NCBI RefSeq assembly: GCF_000154705.2
Contig: NZ_CM002917.1
Span: 1,134,461-1,198,460, forward strand
Length of the DNA stretch: 64,000 nt
DNA from: Hoeflea phototrophica DFL-43
GTDB taxonomy: Bacteria; Pseudomonadota; Alphaproteobacteria; Rhizobiales; Rhizobiaceae
Direction: 5' to 3'
Made by a program: the position numbers and the translations under genes. Below are positions 44,180 through 52,853 of this stretch, in pieces; the stretch's first letter is position 1; each line of letters opens with the position of its first letter. The notes beneath the pieces were generated by a model. That model ran no database searches. It saw nothing but the letters and a program-made list of their open reading frames with translations, and had not been told where the DNA came from.

Positions 44180-45070
44180 CTATTTTCCGGGAAAGAACAT
44201 TGTCTTGTGATCCTGGGCGATTGCCGAGATGTGGTCTGCCACGGTACGGACCCGCGCCAGATCACGTGCCGATTCATGATAGACCATATAGTAGGAGCGC
44301 TCGATGCGGTGCTCGGGCAGCAGACGCACAAGGCTTGAATCGAACCCGGCGATGTAATCATGCAGCACCGCGACGCCCGCGCCGGACCGCACGGCTTCGG
44401 TCTGGCCGGTGGCGCTGGAGATTTCGAACTGGGCTGTCCAGTTGCGCAGGATCTCGCGGGTGAATTGCAGCGAGGGCGAGAAGATCAGATCCTCGACATA
44501 GCTGATCAGCCGGTGCTCCTTGAGATCTTCGGTGCGCTTTGGCGTTCCATGGGCCTCGAGATAGCTGCGCGAGGCATAGAGCGAGAGGGAGTAGTCCACC
44601 AGCTTGCGCGCCACCAGCCGGCCTTCCGCTGGCCGCTCCACTGTGATCGCGATATCGGCTTCGCGTTGCGGCAGCGAGAAGCTGCGTGGAACCGGCACCA
44701 GTTGCAGCCGAAGATCGGGATGCCGTGCCGTAAGTGACCCAAGCCGGGGCGCAAGAAACGAAACACCGAAACCATCCGGCGCGCCGATGCGGACCGTGCC
44801 CGAGATGGCGCTGTCGGTGCGTCCCAGAGTGGCCTGCGCCGCTAGCATTTCCGCTTCCATGCGTTCGGCGTGCAGCAGAAAAGCCTCGCCCTCGCCGGTC
44901 AGCCCACAGCCATTGGTGCGGCGCACGATCAGCTGTGCATCAAGGGCTGTTTCCAACGACGTGATCCGGCGGGCTGCCGTGGCATGGTTGATCCCAAGCC
45001 GTCGGGCTGCTGCCAGAATCTGGCCCGCGCGTGCGACGGCAAGAAAAACCCTGATATCATCCCAATCCAT
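44180..45070 (-). CDS. LysR family transcriptional regulator
   Basis: A 296-residue LysR-type regulator. The winged helix reads DWDDIRVFLAVARAGQILAA followed by ARRLGINHATAARRITSLET, and LIVRRTNGCGLTGEGEAFLL completes the wing. The effector domain has IRIGAPDGFGVSFLAPRLGS-like and ADIAITVERPAEGRLVARKL stretches, as in the CrgA/PtxR group. The ATG at 45068-45070 has a GGAG site and starts where family members do. It has no divergent partner gene: the upstream arsC lies on the same strand 205 bases away, so its target is unclear. The gene ends 51 bases from the small RNA terminator. Confidence 0.9.
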   Translation of the reverse strand: MDWDDIRVFLAVARAGQILAAARRLGINHATAARRITSLETALDAQLIVRRTNGCGLTGEGEAFLLHAERMEAEMLAAQATLGRTDSAISGTVRIGAPDGFGVSFLAPRLGSLTARHPDLRLQLVPVPRSFSLPQREADIAITVERPAEGRLVARKLVDYSLSLYASRSYLEAHGTPKRTEDLKEHRLISYVEDLIFSPSLQFTREILRNWTAQFEISSATGQTEAVRSGAGVAVLHDYIAGFDSSLVRLLPEHRIERSYYMVYHESARDLARVRTVADHISAIAQDHKTMFFPGK

Positions 45071-45274
45071 AACGGCTCCGCTGTCTGCCGCGCGCTTAAA
45101 AGACGGCAATCAGCGGATTTTGCGGCATCGCTTCGAAGCGGTCAAGGCCGGGTAGGTGGTCTGCGCCCCGCAGTGGGGCGAACCGGCACATGACGCGCTC
45201 CATCCGGCCTGACGCTGTCCATGGAGGCCTCACAGCCTCAACGAAACGAGGTCAGCCGTGCCAGCTTTCGGAAA

Positions 45275-45790
45275 TCACGCTGCCCCGTCGATTTCACCGG
45301 TCCTACCGATGTCATCGAGCCGCTTCTGCAGGGAAAGCCGGTCAATGCTGCTGAGTGGCAGGCTGGTGAAGATCGAGATGCGCGAATCGAGCATCCGGTA
45401 GGCCTCTGCAAAGGCGAGGTGCTTTTCGGCTTCCGTTCCCTCCGCCGCTGCCGGGTCGGGGACGCCCCAATGCGCTGTCATCGGCTGGCCGGGCCAGACC
45501 GGGCAGGCTTCGTTGGCTGCGTTGTCACACACGGTGAACACGAAATCGAGTTCCGGCGCTCCCGGCTCGGCAAATTCGCTCCAGTCCTTGGAACGGGCAA
45601 AGGCGGTATCGAAGTTCATCTGGCGCAACAGATCCAGCGTGTAGGGATGGACCTCGCCCTTGGGTTGCGAGCCGGCGGAATAGGCTTTGAACCGCCCCTG
45701 ACCGACCCGGTTCATGATCGCTTCGGCTATCACCGAGCGGGCGGAATTGCCTGTGCAAAGAAACAGCACATTGAAGACTTTTTCGGCCAT
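45275..45790 (-). CDS. arsC: Arsenate reductase, thioredoxin-coupled LMW-phosphatase type
   Basis: A 171-residue protein of the low-molecular-weight tyrosine phosphatase fold. The P-loop is LFLCTGNSARSVIAEA with nucleophile Cys12 and Arg18 (C-x5-R-S). A second pair, Cys88 and Cys96 in VCDNAANEACPVWPG, matches the redox cysteines of thioredoxin-coupled arsenate reductases. It reduces arsenate to arsenite for export. No arsR, acr3 or arsB gene is in the neighbourhood, so it is an orphan copy. ATG 45788-45790 is preferred, with GGAGGA upstream; a longer frame upstream has no family match. An AT-rich patch at 45841-45870 may hold its promoter. Confidence 0.9.
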   Translation of the reverse strand: MAEKVFNVLFLCTGNSARSVIAEAIMNRVGQGRFKAYSAGSQPKGEVHPYTLDLLRQMNFDTAFARSKDWSEFAEPGAPELDFVFTVCDNAANEACPVWPGQPMTAHWGVPDPAAAEGTEAEKHLAFAEAYRMLDSRISIFTSLPLSSIDRLSLQKRLDDIGRTGEIDGAA

Positions 45791-46102
45791 GGTCGCCAGA
45801 TCCTCCGTCACGGCCTCCCACGATCGTGTAGACCGATGCTCCCAATATCGAGATATCAAGAATATATGAATCATCGACTTTCGCAAGATGCCTTCTGGGA
45901 AATCCAGGCTGCTTTAAGGTTGCAGTGAGCTTGGGCCCGCGGAGGCGCTGTGCCCGGGTGGCCACGAATTTGAGGCTTTGAACCTTGGCCGTGATGCCCT
46001 ATACCGCTGCAACATGCGGCGAAATTGGTGGATTGTCTTCCATGTTCGCCTCACCGGCCCGGCTTGGTCCAGGTGCTGGTATCCCCCAAATGAAAGAAAA
46101 CG
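45791..46102. other. Intergenic region between arsC and the DEAD-box helicase gene
   Basis: A 312-base divergent gap without a supported gene. Near arsC it is AT-rich, with ATATC-GA-GATAT (45845-45856) and further AT steps up to about 45880, a plausible ArsR-type operator and promoter region. The rest is unremarkable. A short GAAAG stretch just before ATG 46103 serves as a weak ribosome-binding site for the helicase. Confidence 0.35.
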
Positions 46103-48292
46103 ATGACGTCCAGGACAGATATCCATTCAGCCATTGACCGTGCGCTGACAAAACGCGGCTATGATGCGCTGACCCCGGTGCAGGAATCCATGCTCGCACC
46201 GGAACTGCGCGACGCGGACCTTCTGGTCTCCGCCCAGACCGGCTCCGGCAAGACGGTGGCCTTTGGCATATCGCTGGCGCCGACGCTGATGGGCGAGGAA
46301 GACAGGCTGCCGCGTGCCGAAACCCCGCTGGCGATTGTGATTGCCCCGACCCGCGAACTGGCTCTCCAGGTTGAGCGGGAGCTCGCTTGGCTATATGCGG
46401 AAGCGGGCGCGCAGATTGCGACCTGTGTTGGCGGCATGAACATGATGACCGAGCGCCGGACACTTCAGCGCGGCGCGCACATCGTTGTCGGCACGCCAGG
46501 GCGTCTGCGCGATCATATTGAGCGAGGTTCGCTGAATCTCACCTCGATCCGCGCCGTTGTTCTCGATGAAGCCGACGAGATGCTGGATCTGGGCTTTCGT
46601 GATGATCTCGAGTTCATCCTTGACGCGGCTCCTGACCAGCGCCGGACGCTGATGTTCTCGGCCACGGTGCCCTCCGGCATCGCAAACCTTGCCAAGCGCT
46701 ATCAGACCAAGGCCGTGAGGGTCACCACCGCCGGCGAACAGAAACAGCATCTCGACATCGAATACCGGGCCCTGTCGGTCGCGCCCAATGACCGCGAAAA
46801 CGCCGTCATCAATGTGCTCAGATTTTACGATGCCAAGAATGCAATCGTGTTCTGCAGCACCCGCGCCACTGTCAATCATCTGACGGCCCGGTTTTCAAAC
46901 CGCGGCTTTGCCGTCGTCGCGCTTTCGGGCGAGCTGAGCCAGAACGAACGCAGCCATGCGCTGCAGGCACTGCGCGACGGTCGCGCCAAGGTCTGCGTGG
47001 CGACCGATGTCGCCGCCCGCGGCCTTGATCTGCCGGATCTCGAACTCGTCATTCATGCCGATTTGCCGAAGTCGCCCGAAACCCTGCTGCACCGTTCGGG
47101 CCGCACCGGGCGTGCCGGGCGCAAGGGCGTCTCGGCCATGATCGTGCCTTACAATGCCCGCCGCCGCACCGAGCGGCTGTTATCGGATGCCCGGATTTCG
47201 GCCGCCTGGGCCCGTCCGCCCTCGGCAGAGGAAATTCTGGCGCGTGATGATGAACGGCTTCTCGCTGATCCGCATTTCGAAGCCGAGATCGGTGAGGACG
47301 AGGCTGACATGGTCAAGGCACTGCTCGAGCGTCATGGACCTGAAAAGGTGGCCGCGGCGTTGATGCGGGCGCACCGCGCCGGGCGCTCGGCGCCAGAGGA
47401 ACTGATTGAAAACGGTCCTGTAACCGCACCGGGCGGCACCTATCCTGAGCGGGCGCCGCGCGACCATGTGGCGCTGCAGAATGCCGTCTGGTTCTCGCTC
47501 TCGCTGGGCCGCAAGCAATCCGCGGAGCCGCGTTGGTTGCTGCCGATGCTTTGCCGTGCCGGTCACATCACCAAGGCCGAGATCGGCTCGATCCGGATTC
47601 TTGATCTTGAGACCCATGTGGAAATCTCGGGAGACTCCGCGGCCAAGTTCGAGGCTTCAATCGGCCCCTCTCGCAAAATCGAGAAGAATATCACCGTAAC
47701 CCGGCTCGAAGGTGTGCCGCAGGCACCCGCACGCGCCCCCCGTCCACCACGCCCACCCAGGGCGGCAGAAGGCGCAGGCGCCCCATACGCGCCGCGTGAG
47801 CGTGCGGCCGGTGCCTCGACCGAGAGCGCGCGGCCGGAGCGGCCCAAGCCTGATTATGCCAAGAAGCGCCCCTTTACCGGTGGCAAGTCAAAGCGCAATG
47901 ACCGGCCACCGCGCGATGACGTCTATGCGGACCGCAAACCCGGCGCTCCAGACGATCTGCCCGCGGGCGCCAAACCCGGCGTCTGGCCCTATGACGACAT
48001 CCCGCCGGCGCCAGGTCCGGCCGGTCCCGATGGCAAAAAGGCGGGTGCGGACAAACCCGCTGCTGCCCGCAAGGAAAAGCGCGCTGCCAAACCGTATTCC
48101 GGTGACAAGCCGAAGGGCTTTGCCGGCGACAAGACCAAGCCGAAGGGCGGAAAACGCGAGCGTCCGGATGGCAAGCCTGAGTTCAAGCCCCGCGACAAAC
48201 CGGCGAAGGCGCACCGCAAGGGGCCGTCTACCGGCGCCGTTTCGGGCAAAGGCGACGGCACAGGCGGATTGAAGCGCAAACCGAAAGGCTGA
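46103..48292 (+). CDS. DEAD-box RNA helicase with DbpA-type RNA-binding domain and long basic tail
   Basis: A 729-residue helicase. The core shows the Q motif YDALTPVQESM, motif I AQTGSGKT, Ia APTRELALQ, Ib VGTPGRLRDHI, II VLDEADEML, III MFSATVPSG and VI HRSGRTGRAGR. A DbpA-like RRM fold occupies about residues 475-540 (RWLLPMLCRAGHITKAEIGS and IRILDLETHVEISG), as in DeaD/CsdA. The last 180 residues are a low-complexity Pro/Lys/Arg/Ala/Gly tail, presumably disordered and RNA-binding. DeaD-type helicases help ribosome assembly and mRNA turnover, mainly in the cold. It stands alone, convergent with nothing; the closest downstream gene is cheW, 500 bases on. Confidence 0.93.
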   Translation: MTSRTDIHSAIDRALTKRGYDALTPVQESMLAPELRDADLLVSAQTGSGKTVAFGISLAPTLMGEEDRLPRAETPLAIVIAPTRELALQVERELAWLYAEAGAQIATCVGGMNMMTERRTLQRGAHIVVGTPGRLRDHIERGSLNLTSIRAVVLDEADEMLDLGFRDDLEFILDAAPDQRRTLMFSATVPSGIANLAKRYQTKAVRVTTAGEQKQHLDIEYRALSVAPNDRENAVINVLRFYDAKNAIVFCSTRATVNHLTARFSNRGFAVVALSGELSQNERSHALQALRDGRAKVCVATDVAARGLDLPDLELVIHADLPKSPETLLHRSGRTGRAGRKGVSAMIVPYNARRRTERLLSDARISAAWARPPSAEEILARDDERLLADPHFEAEIGEDEADMVKALLERHGPEKVAAALMRAHRAGRSAPEELIENGPVTAPGGTYPERAPRDHVALQNAVWFSLSLGRKQSAEPRWLLPMLCRAGHITKAEIGSIRILDLETHVEISGDSAAKFEASIGPSRKIEKNITVTRLEGVPQAPARAPRPPRPPRAAEGAGAPYAPRERAAGASTESARPERPKPDYAKKRPFTGGKSKRNDRPPRDDVYADRKPGAPDDLPAGAKPGVWPYDDIPPAPGPAGPDGKKAGADKPAAARKEKRAAKPYSGDKPKGFAGDKTKPKGGKRERPDGKPEFKPRDKPAKAHRKGPSTGAVSGKGDGTGGLKRKPKG

Positions 48293-48793
48293 AGCGCGGC
48301 AGCGCTGGCCGGGAGCAGCAGCAGGGTTTGCCCTACGGCTCGCCAGGCTGCGTTGCAATCAGTCCAGCTGCGTTGAGCGATGCGTCCAGGCTCTTTGCGC
48401 TGGGCACAGAACCGGTCGGCCTCTGCGTCGCATTGGAGAGAAAAAACACGTCTGTCAGACGGCGGCGCTGATCCTTGGATCAACGGGTGTTTTTGCTACC
48501 GGCTGATGGGGTGGCAGGCATTGTCTGCACCTCGACAAATATACCCCCAATAAATTGTGTTTCGCCGACCACAGTTGTTTCCATATTCTTAACGAAAGAG
48601 TGTTTGTATTCACACGTGGGAAGAGGACTTGGGTCCTTTGCATGATGCAGTTCCCTCACGTTGCAATATCGGCAACAGGCACATGCAAGTTTGATGTGCC
48701 ACTTTCCAGAATTATCAAACCGGAATGTCCGGAACCGTAACCAGAAGGCACTTCGGCGCCTGGTCTTTCCGGGCCACTTTAAGTGAGGACAGG
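48293..48793. other. Intergenic region downstream of the DEAD-box gene, upstream of cheW
   Basis: A 501-base region without a supported gene. It holds a symmetrical structured element at 48442-48494 (see separate entry) and an AT-rich part at 48535-48625 that may contain the cheW promoter. GAGGACAGG precedes the cheW ATG. No leader peptide or riboswitch is recognised. Confidence 0.4.
48442..48494. repeat. Structured element with nested inverted repeats, possible bidirectional terminator
   Basis: AAAAACAC (48442-48449) pairs with GTGTTTTT (48487-48494). Inside are two perfect small palindromes, CGTCTG-T-CAGACG (48449-48461, sharing one base with the outer arm) and GATCC-TT-GGATC (48470-48481). 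This would fold as a three-way junction in RNA, with a T-run at the end in both directions. It could end helicase transcription or be an RNA element. Confidence 0.45.
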
Positions 48794-49261
48794 ATGAACG
48801 ATACGCAAACCGAGAACAAGACTTCAGGTCTTGAGATCATTTCGTTTTTCCTCGGCGAGCAGGTGTTCAGTGTGAACATCATGGCGGTCCGGGAAATTCG
48901 CGGCTGGGCTCCGGCAACTCCGCTGGCCCATGCTCCCAATCACGTTCTGGGCGTCATCAACCTGCGCGGTACTGTTATCCCGGTTATCGACATGGCTCTG
49001 CGCCTCGGCCTTGCGGCAATAGAGCCGACAGAGCGTTCGGCCATTATTGTGACAGGCATTCGCGATCAGCTTGTTGGCCTTCTGGTCGACAATGTGTCCG
49101 ACATGGTAACGGTGACTGAAGACGAAATTCAGTCCGTTCCCGAAGTCGGCGCCACCGAAATTCAGCGCATGACCACGGCGATCATCGCCAAGGACAAGCA
49201 GATGATTTCGCATCTCGACCTCGACTCGCTGCTGGACGAGGAAGGCGAACTCGCCGCCTGA
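48794..49261 (+). CDS. cheW: Chemotaxis adaptor protein CheW
   Basis: A 155-residue CheW, the adaptor that couples chemoreceptors to the kinase CheA. Seen are IISFFLGEQVFSVNIMAVRE, IRGWAPATPLAHAPNHVLGV, INLRGTVIPVIDMALRLGL, VGLLVDNVSDMVTV and IQRMTTAIIAKDKQMISHLD, in the full beta-barrel order. The ATG at 48794 has GAGGACAGG upstream; an upstream in-frame start would add 23 residues that do not fit. It is an orphan: no cheA, cheY or receptor gene is near. A strong terminator closes it at 49294-49331. Confidence 0.95.
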   Translation: MNDTQTENKTSGLEIISFFLGEQVFSVNIMAVREIRGWAPATPLAHAPNHVLGVINLRGTVIPVIDMALRLGLAAIEPTERSAIIVTGIRDQLVGLLVDNVSDMVTVTEDEIQSVPEVGATEIQRMTTAIIAKDKQMISHLDLDSLLDEEGELAA

Positions 49262-49293
49262 GCCTCCGAGCTTCATTCTTGATCCTGTAAAAG

Positions 49294-49331
49294 GAGCGCG
49301 CGTCCGGCCTATGCCAGACGCGCGCTCTTTT
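49294..49331 (+). terminator. Rho-independent terminator after cheW
   Basis: GAGCGCGCGTC (49294-49304) and GACGCGCGCTC (49317-49327) form a perfect 11-bp stem with a 12-base loop, followed by TTTT (49328-49331). It lies 32 bases after the cheW stop. Confidence 0.9.
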
Positions 49332-49491
49332 GCGGATTGGTGAAGACCGGGCCAGGGGCGTTGGCCGCGCGGGGGCAGATTGAATGCCCGTTGGCTGCAT
49401 ATGAGCTCCGCGCTATAGGCAGTGGACAGGGTCGAACCCACGATGCATGTTGATCCGCGCCGCTTCGGCGACCGATCAACGGATACATCGC

Positions 49492-52400
49492 ATGTCGATT
49501 CTCGCCAGCATTCACCATTTAACGCATTACAGATATGACCGCCCGGTAACTCTTGGACCGCAGGTCATCCGGTTGCGCCCGGCTCCGCACAGCCGAACCC
49601 GCGTTGTGTCGCACTCGCTCAAGATCAGTCCCGAAAATCACTTCGTCAATTACCAGCAGGACCCGTACGGGAACTGGATGGCCCGGTACGTGTTTCCCGA
49701 TCCGGTGCGCGAACTCAAGATCGAAGTCGATCTCGTTGCCGACATGACGGTCTACAATCCGTTCGATTTCTTTGTCGAAGACATCGCCGAGAAGTGGCCG
49801 TTTTCCTATTCCGAAGACATAGCTCCGGATCTGGTGATCTACCAGACACCTGAACCGGCAGGCCCAAGGCTGGCTGAGTTCCTCGCCACAATTCCGCGTG
49901 AGCCCACCGGGACGGTGGACTTCGTCGTTGGGCTCAACGCCAAGCTTGCCAATGAGATCGGCTATGTCATCAGAATGGAGCCGGGTGTTCAAACGCCCGA
50001 GGAGACTTTCAACACCGGAAAGGGTTCCTGCCGCGACACCAGCTGGCTTTTGGTTCAGGCTCTCAGGCATCTCGGTTTCGCTGCGCGCTTTGTCTCGGGT
50101 TATCTGATCCAGCTCAAGCCGGATCTGGTTGCGCTTGATGGTCCGGCCGGCACCGACCATGATTTTACCGATCTTCATGCATGGGCGGAGGTCTACCTGC
50201 CAGGAGCAGGCTGGATTGGCCTTGACCCGACATCCGGATTGCTGACCGGCGAAAGCCACATTCCGCTGGCCGCCACGCCGCATTACCGAAATGCCGCACC
50301 GATTTCCGGCCTGGCGAGTTTCGCCGAAGTCGACTTCGCCTTCGACATGAGTGTCAAGCGGATGGCGGAGCATCCGCGCATCACCAAGCCATTCAGCGAG
50401 GAAAGTTGGGCGGCGCTCGACAAGCTGGGTCATCAGATCGACGAGAAGCTCAAGCAGGGTGATGTCCGCCTGACCATGGGGGGCGAGCCCACCTTTGTCT
50501 CGATCGATGATTTTGAAAGCGAAGAATGGAACACCGCCGCCGTCGGTCCGCAAAAGCGTGAGGCGGCGGACAAGCTGATCCGGCGGCTGCGCGCGCGCTT
50601 CGCGCCGGGCGGCTTCCTGCATTACGGCCAGGGCAAGTGGTATCCCGGCGAGACATTGCCGCGCTGGACCTTTTCGCTCTACTGGCGGCGCGACGGCAAG
50701 CCGATCTGGCTAAATCCGGAACTGATTGCCAATGAAGGCGAGGACACCGGCAAGGCCAGCCCCGAGACGGCCGAGGCCCTGCTTTCGGCCATTGCGGACA
50801 ACCTCGGAATTGAAGGCGATCATGTGATGCCGGCCTATGAGGACCCCGCCGAGTGGATTCTCAAGGAGGGCAATCTTCCCGACAACGTGACGCCGGATAA
50901 TTCCAAGCTTGAGGATGCGGAAGAACGGCATCGGATTGCCACTGTGTTTTCGCGCGGGCTTGCCACGCCCTCCGGTTTCGTCCTGCCGGTGCAGCGCTGG
51001 CAATCCAAGGCCGCGCCTCATGGCTGGCGCTCGGAAAAATGGAGGACGCGCCGCGGCCATGTGTTCCTGGTCCCGGGCGACAGCCCGGTGGGCTACCGCC
51101 TGCCGCTCGGCTCGCTGCCGCATGTGCCCAAGTCCGACTATCCCTTCATCAACCCCGCTGATCCGACCGAACCGCGCGGCGATCTGCCCGATCCGGCCCA
51201 GGAAGCGCTGGCTGCATTGAAGGCCGCGGATGCGTCAGGCCAGGCGGTGGCGCATTTCACGGCGTCTGAAGCCGCCCAGCAGCGTATCGAGCAGGAACTG
51301 GGCGAACTCGGCGGCGCGGTGCGCACTGCGATTTCAGTGGAGCCGCGCGACGGTCGTCTGTGCGTGTTCATGCCGCCGGTGGAGAAGGTGGAGGATTACC
51401 TCGATCTTGTCTCTGCTGCCGAGAGGGCCGCTGATGGGCTCGGTCTGAAAGTGCACATCGAAGGCTATGGACCACCACATGATCCACGTCTCAACGTGAT
51501 CCGTGTCGCCCCTGATCCCGGTGTCATCGAGGTCAATGTTCATCCCGCGACAGACTGGGACGAATGCAAGGCGATCACCGAAGGCGTCTATGAAGAGGCC
51601 AGGCAGACCCGGCTTGGCGCCGACAAGTTCATGATCGATGGCCGCCACACCGGCACCGGCGGCGGCAATCATGTGGTGGTTGGCGGCGCAACGCCGCTTG
51701 ATAGCCCGTTCCTGAGGCGCCCGGATCTTCTCGCCAGCCTGATCCTGCACTGGCAACGCCATCCAAGCCTGTCCTATCTGTTTTCCGGCCTGTTCATCGG
51801 GCCGACCAGCCAGGCGCCGCGGATCGACGAAGCCCGCCATGACAGTCTCTATGAGCTGGAGATGGCGCTGGAGCAGATTCCGCATCCTGATGCAGGCAAT
51901 CCGCCGCTGCCCTGGCTGGTGGACCGGCTGTTGCGCAATCTGATGACTGATGTCACCGGCAACACGCACCGGGCGGAAATCTGCATCGACAAGCTCTATT
52001 CCCCCGATGGTCCCACCGGTCGTCTGGGTCTGGTCGAATTCCGCGGCTTCGAGATGCCGCCCGAGCCACGCATGAGCCTTGCCCAGCAGGTGCTGATCCG
52101 CGCGCTGATCGCCCGTTTCTGGGACAAGCCGGCAACCGGCCGCTTCACCCGCTGGGGAACGGCGCTCAACGACCGTTTCATGCTTCCGCATTTCATCTGG
52201 CAGGATTTTCTCGATGTCTTGGGCGATCTGCACGATCACGGATTCGCATTGAGACCCGAATGGTATGAAGCCCAGGCCGAGTTCCGTTTCCCTTTCTGCG
52301 GCGAAGTTCAATATGAGGGCGTCCGGCTGGAACTGCGCCAGGCGCTCGAACCCTGGCATGTGCTCGGTGAAACCGGTGCGATCGGCGGCACCGTGCGCTA

Positions 52401-52836
52401 CACCGACAGTTCGGTCGAGCGGCTTCAGGTCAAGCTCGAGACGGCCGATCCGTCACGCTACCAGGTCACCTGCAATGGCCGGCCGGTACCGATCACGCCA
52501 ACGGGTAAGACCGGTGTCGGGGTTGGTGGCGTGCGTTACAAGGCCTGGCAGCCTGCACTCGCGCTGCATCCGGTTCTTCCGGTCGATGCGCCGCTGACCT
52601 TTGACATCTTCGACACATGGTCAGCCCGGCCGCTTGGCGGTTGCGTTTATCATGTGGCCCATCCTGGCGGGCGCAGCTATGATACGTTTCCTGTCAACGG
52701 CAACGAGGCCGAGGCCCGCAGGCTTGCGCGCTTCGAACATCGTGGCCACACCCCGGGCGCGAGCTCGCCTGCGCCGGAAACGCCACATCCCGAGTTTCCC
52801 ATGACACTGGATCTGCGCCGCAAACCGGGACTTTGA
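49492..52836 (+). CDS. Transglutaminase-like / DUF2126 (putative amidoligase) protein
   Basis: A 1114-residue cytoplasmic protein. The N-terminus ([20 protein letters not shown]) is the transglutaminase N-domain, followed by a papain-like transglutaminase core with catalytic Cys180 ([10 protein letters not shown]), His229 ([11 protein letters not shown]) and Asp245 (WIGLDPTSG). Residues about 310-1100 are DUF2126, a predicted amide-bond-forming or ligase-like domain ([50 protein letters not shown] and [20 protein letters not shown] are conserved). The next two genes encode an ATP-grasp/alpha-E protein and another transglutaminase. Such clusters are thought to make and cut a peptide or amide-linked product. 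The real substrate is unknown. ATG 49492 is the likely start. Confidence 0.9.
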   Translation: MSILASIHHLTHYRYDRPVTLGPQVIRLRPAPHSRTRVVSHSLKISPENHFVNYQQDPYGNWMARYVFPDPVRELKIEVDLVADMTVYNPFDFFVEDIAEKWPFSYSEDIAPDLVIYQTPEPAGPRLAEFLATIPREPTGTVDFVVGLNAKLANEIGYVIRMEPGVQTPEETFNTGKGSCRDTSWLLVQALRHLGFAARFVSGYLIQLKPDLVALDGPAGTDHDFTDLHAWAEVYLPGAGWIGLDPTSGLLTGESHIPLAATPHYRNAAPISGLASFAEVDFAFDMSVKRMAEHPRITKPFSEESWAALDKLGHQIDEKLKQGDVRLTMGGEPTFVSIDDFESEEWNTAAVGPQKREAADKLIRRLRARFAPGGFLHYGQGKWYPGETLPRWTFSLYWRRDGKPIWLNPELIANEGEDTGKASPETAEALLSAIADNLGIEGDHVMPAYEDPAEWILKEGNLPDNVTPDNSKLEDAEERHRIATVFSRGLATPSGFVLPVQRWQSKAAPHGWRSEKWRTRRGHVFLVPGDSPVGYRLPLGSLPHVPKSDYPFINPADPTEPRGDLPDPAQEALAALKAADASGQAVAHFTASEAAQQRIEQELGELGGAVRTAISVEPRDGRLCVFMPPVEKVEDYLDLVSAAERAADGLGLKVHIEGYGPPHDPRLNVIRVAPDPGVIEVNVHPATDWDECKAITEGVYEEARQTRLGADKFMIDGRHTGTGGGNHVVVGGATPLDSPFLRRPDLLASLILHWQRHPSLSYLFSGLFIGPTSQAPRIDEARHDSLYELEMALEQIPHPDAGNPPLPWLVDRLLRNLMTDVTGNTHRAEICIDKLYSPDGPTGRLGLVEFRGFEMPPEPRMSLAQQVLIRALIARFWDKPATGRFTRWGTALNDRFMLPHFIWQDFLDVLGDLHDHGFALRPEWYEAQAEFRFPFCGEVQYEGVRLELRQALEPWHVLGETGAIGGTVRYTDSSVERLQVKLETADPSRYQVTCNGRPVPITPTGKTGVGVGGVRYKAWQPALALHPVLPVDAPLTFDIFDTWSARPLGGCVYHVAHPGGRSYDTFPVNGNEAEARRLARFEHRGHTPGASSPAPETPHPEFPMTLDLRRKPGL

Positions 52837-52853
52837 AAGTGATCAGCACTGCA

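Noticed and set aside
49425..49450. tRNA T-loop-like sequence GGGTCGAACCCACGA
   Set aside because: No acceptor stem, D-arm or anticodon arm can be folded around it at tRNA spacing.
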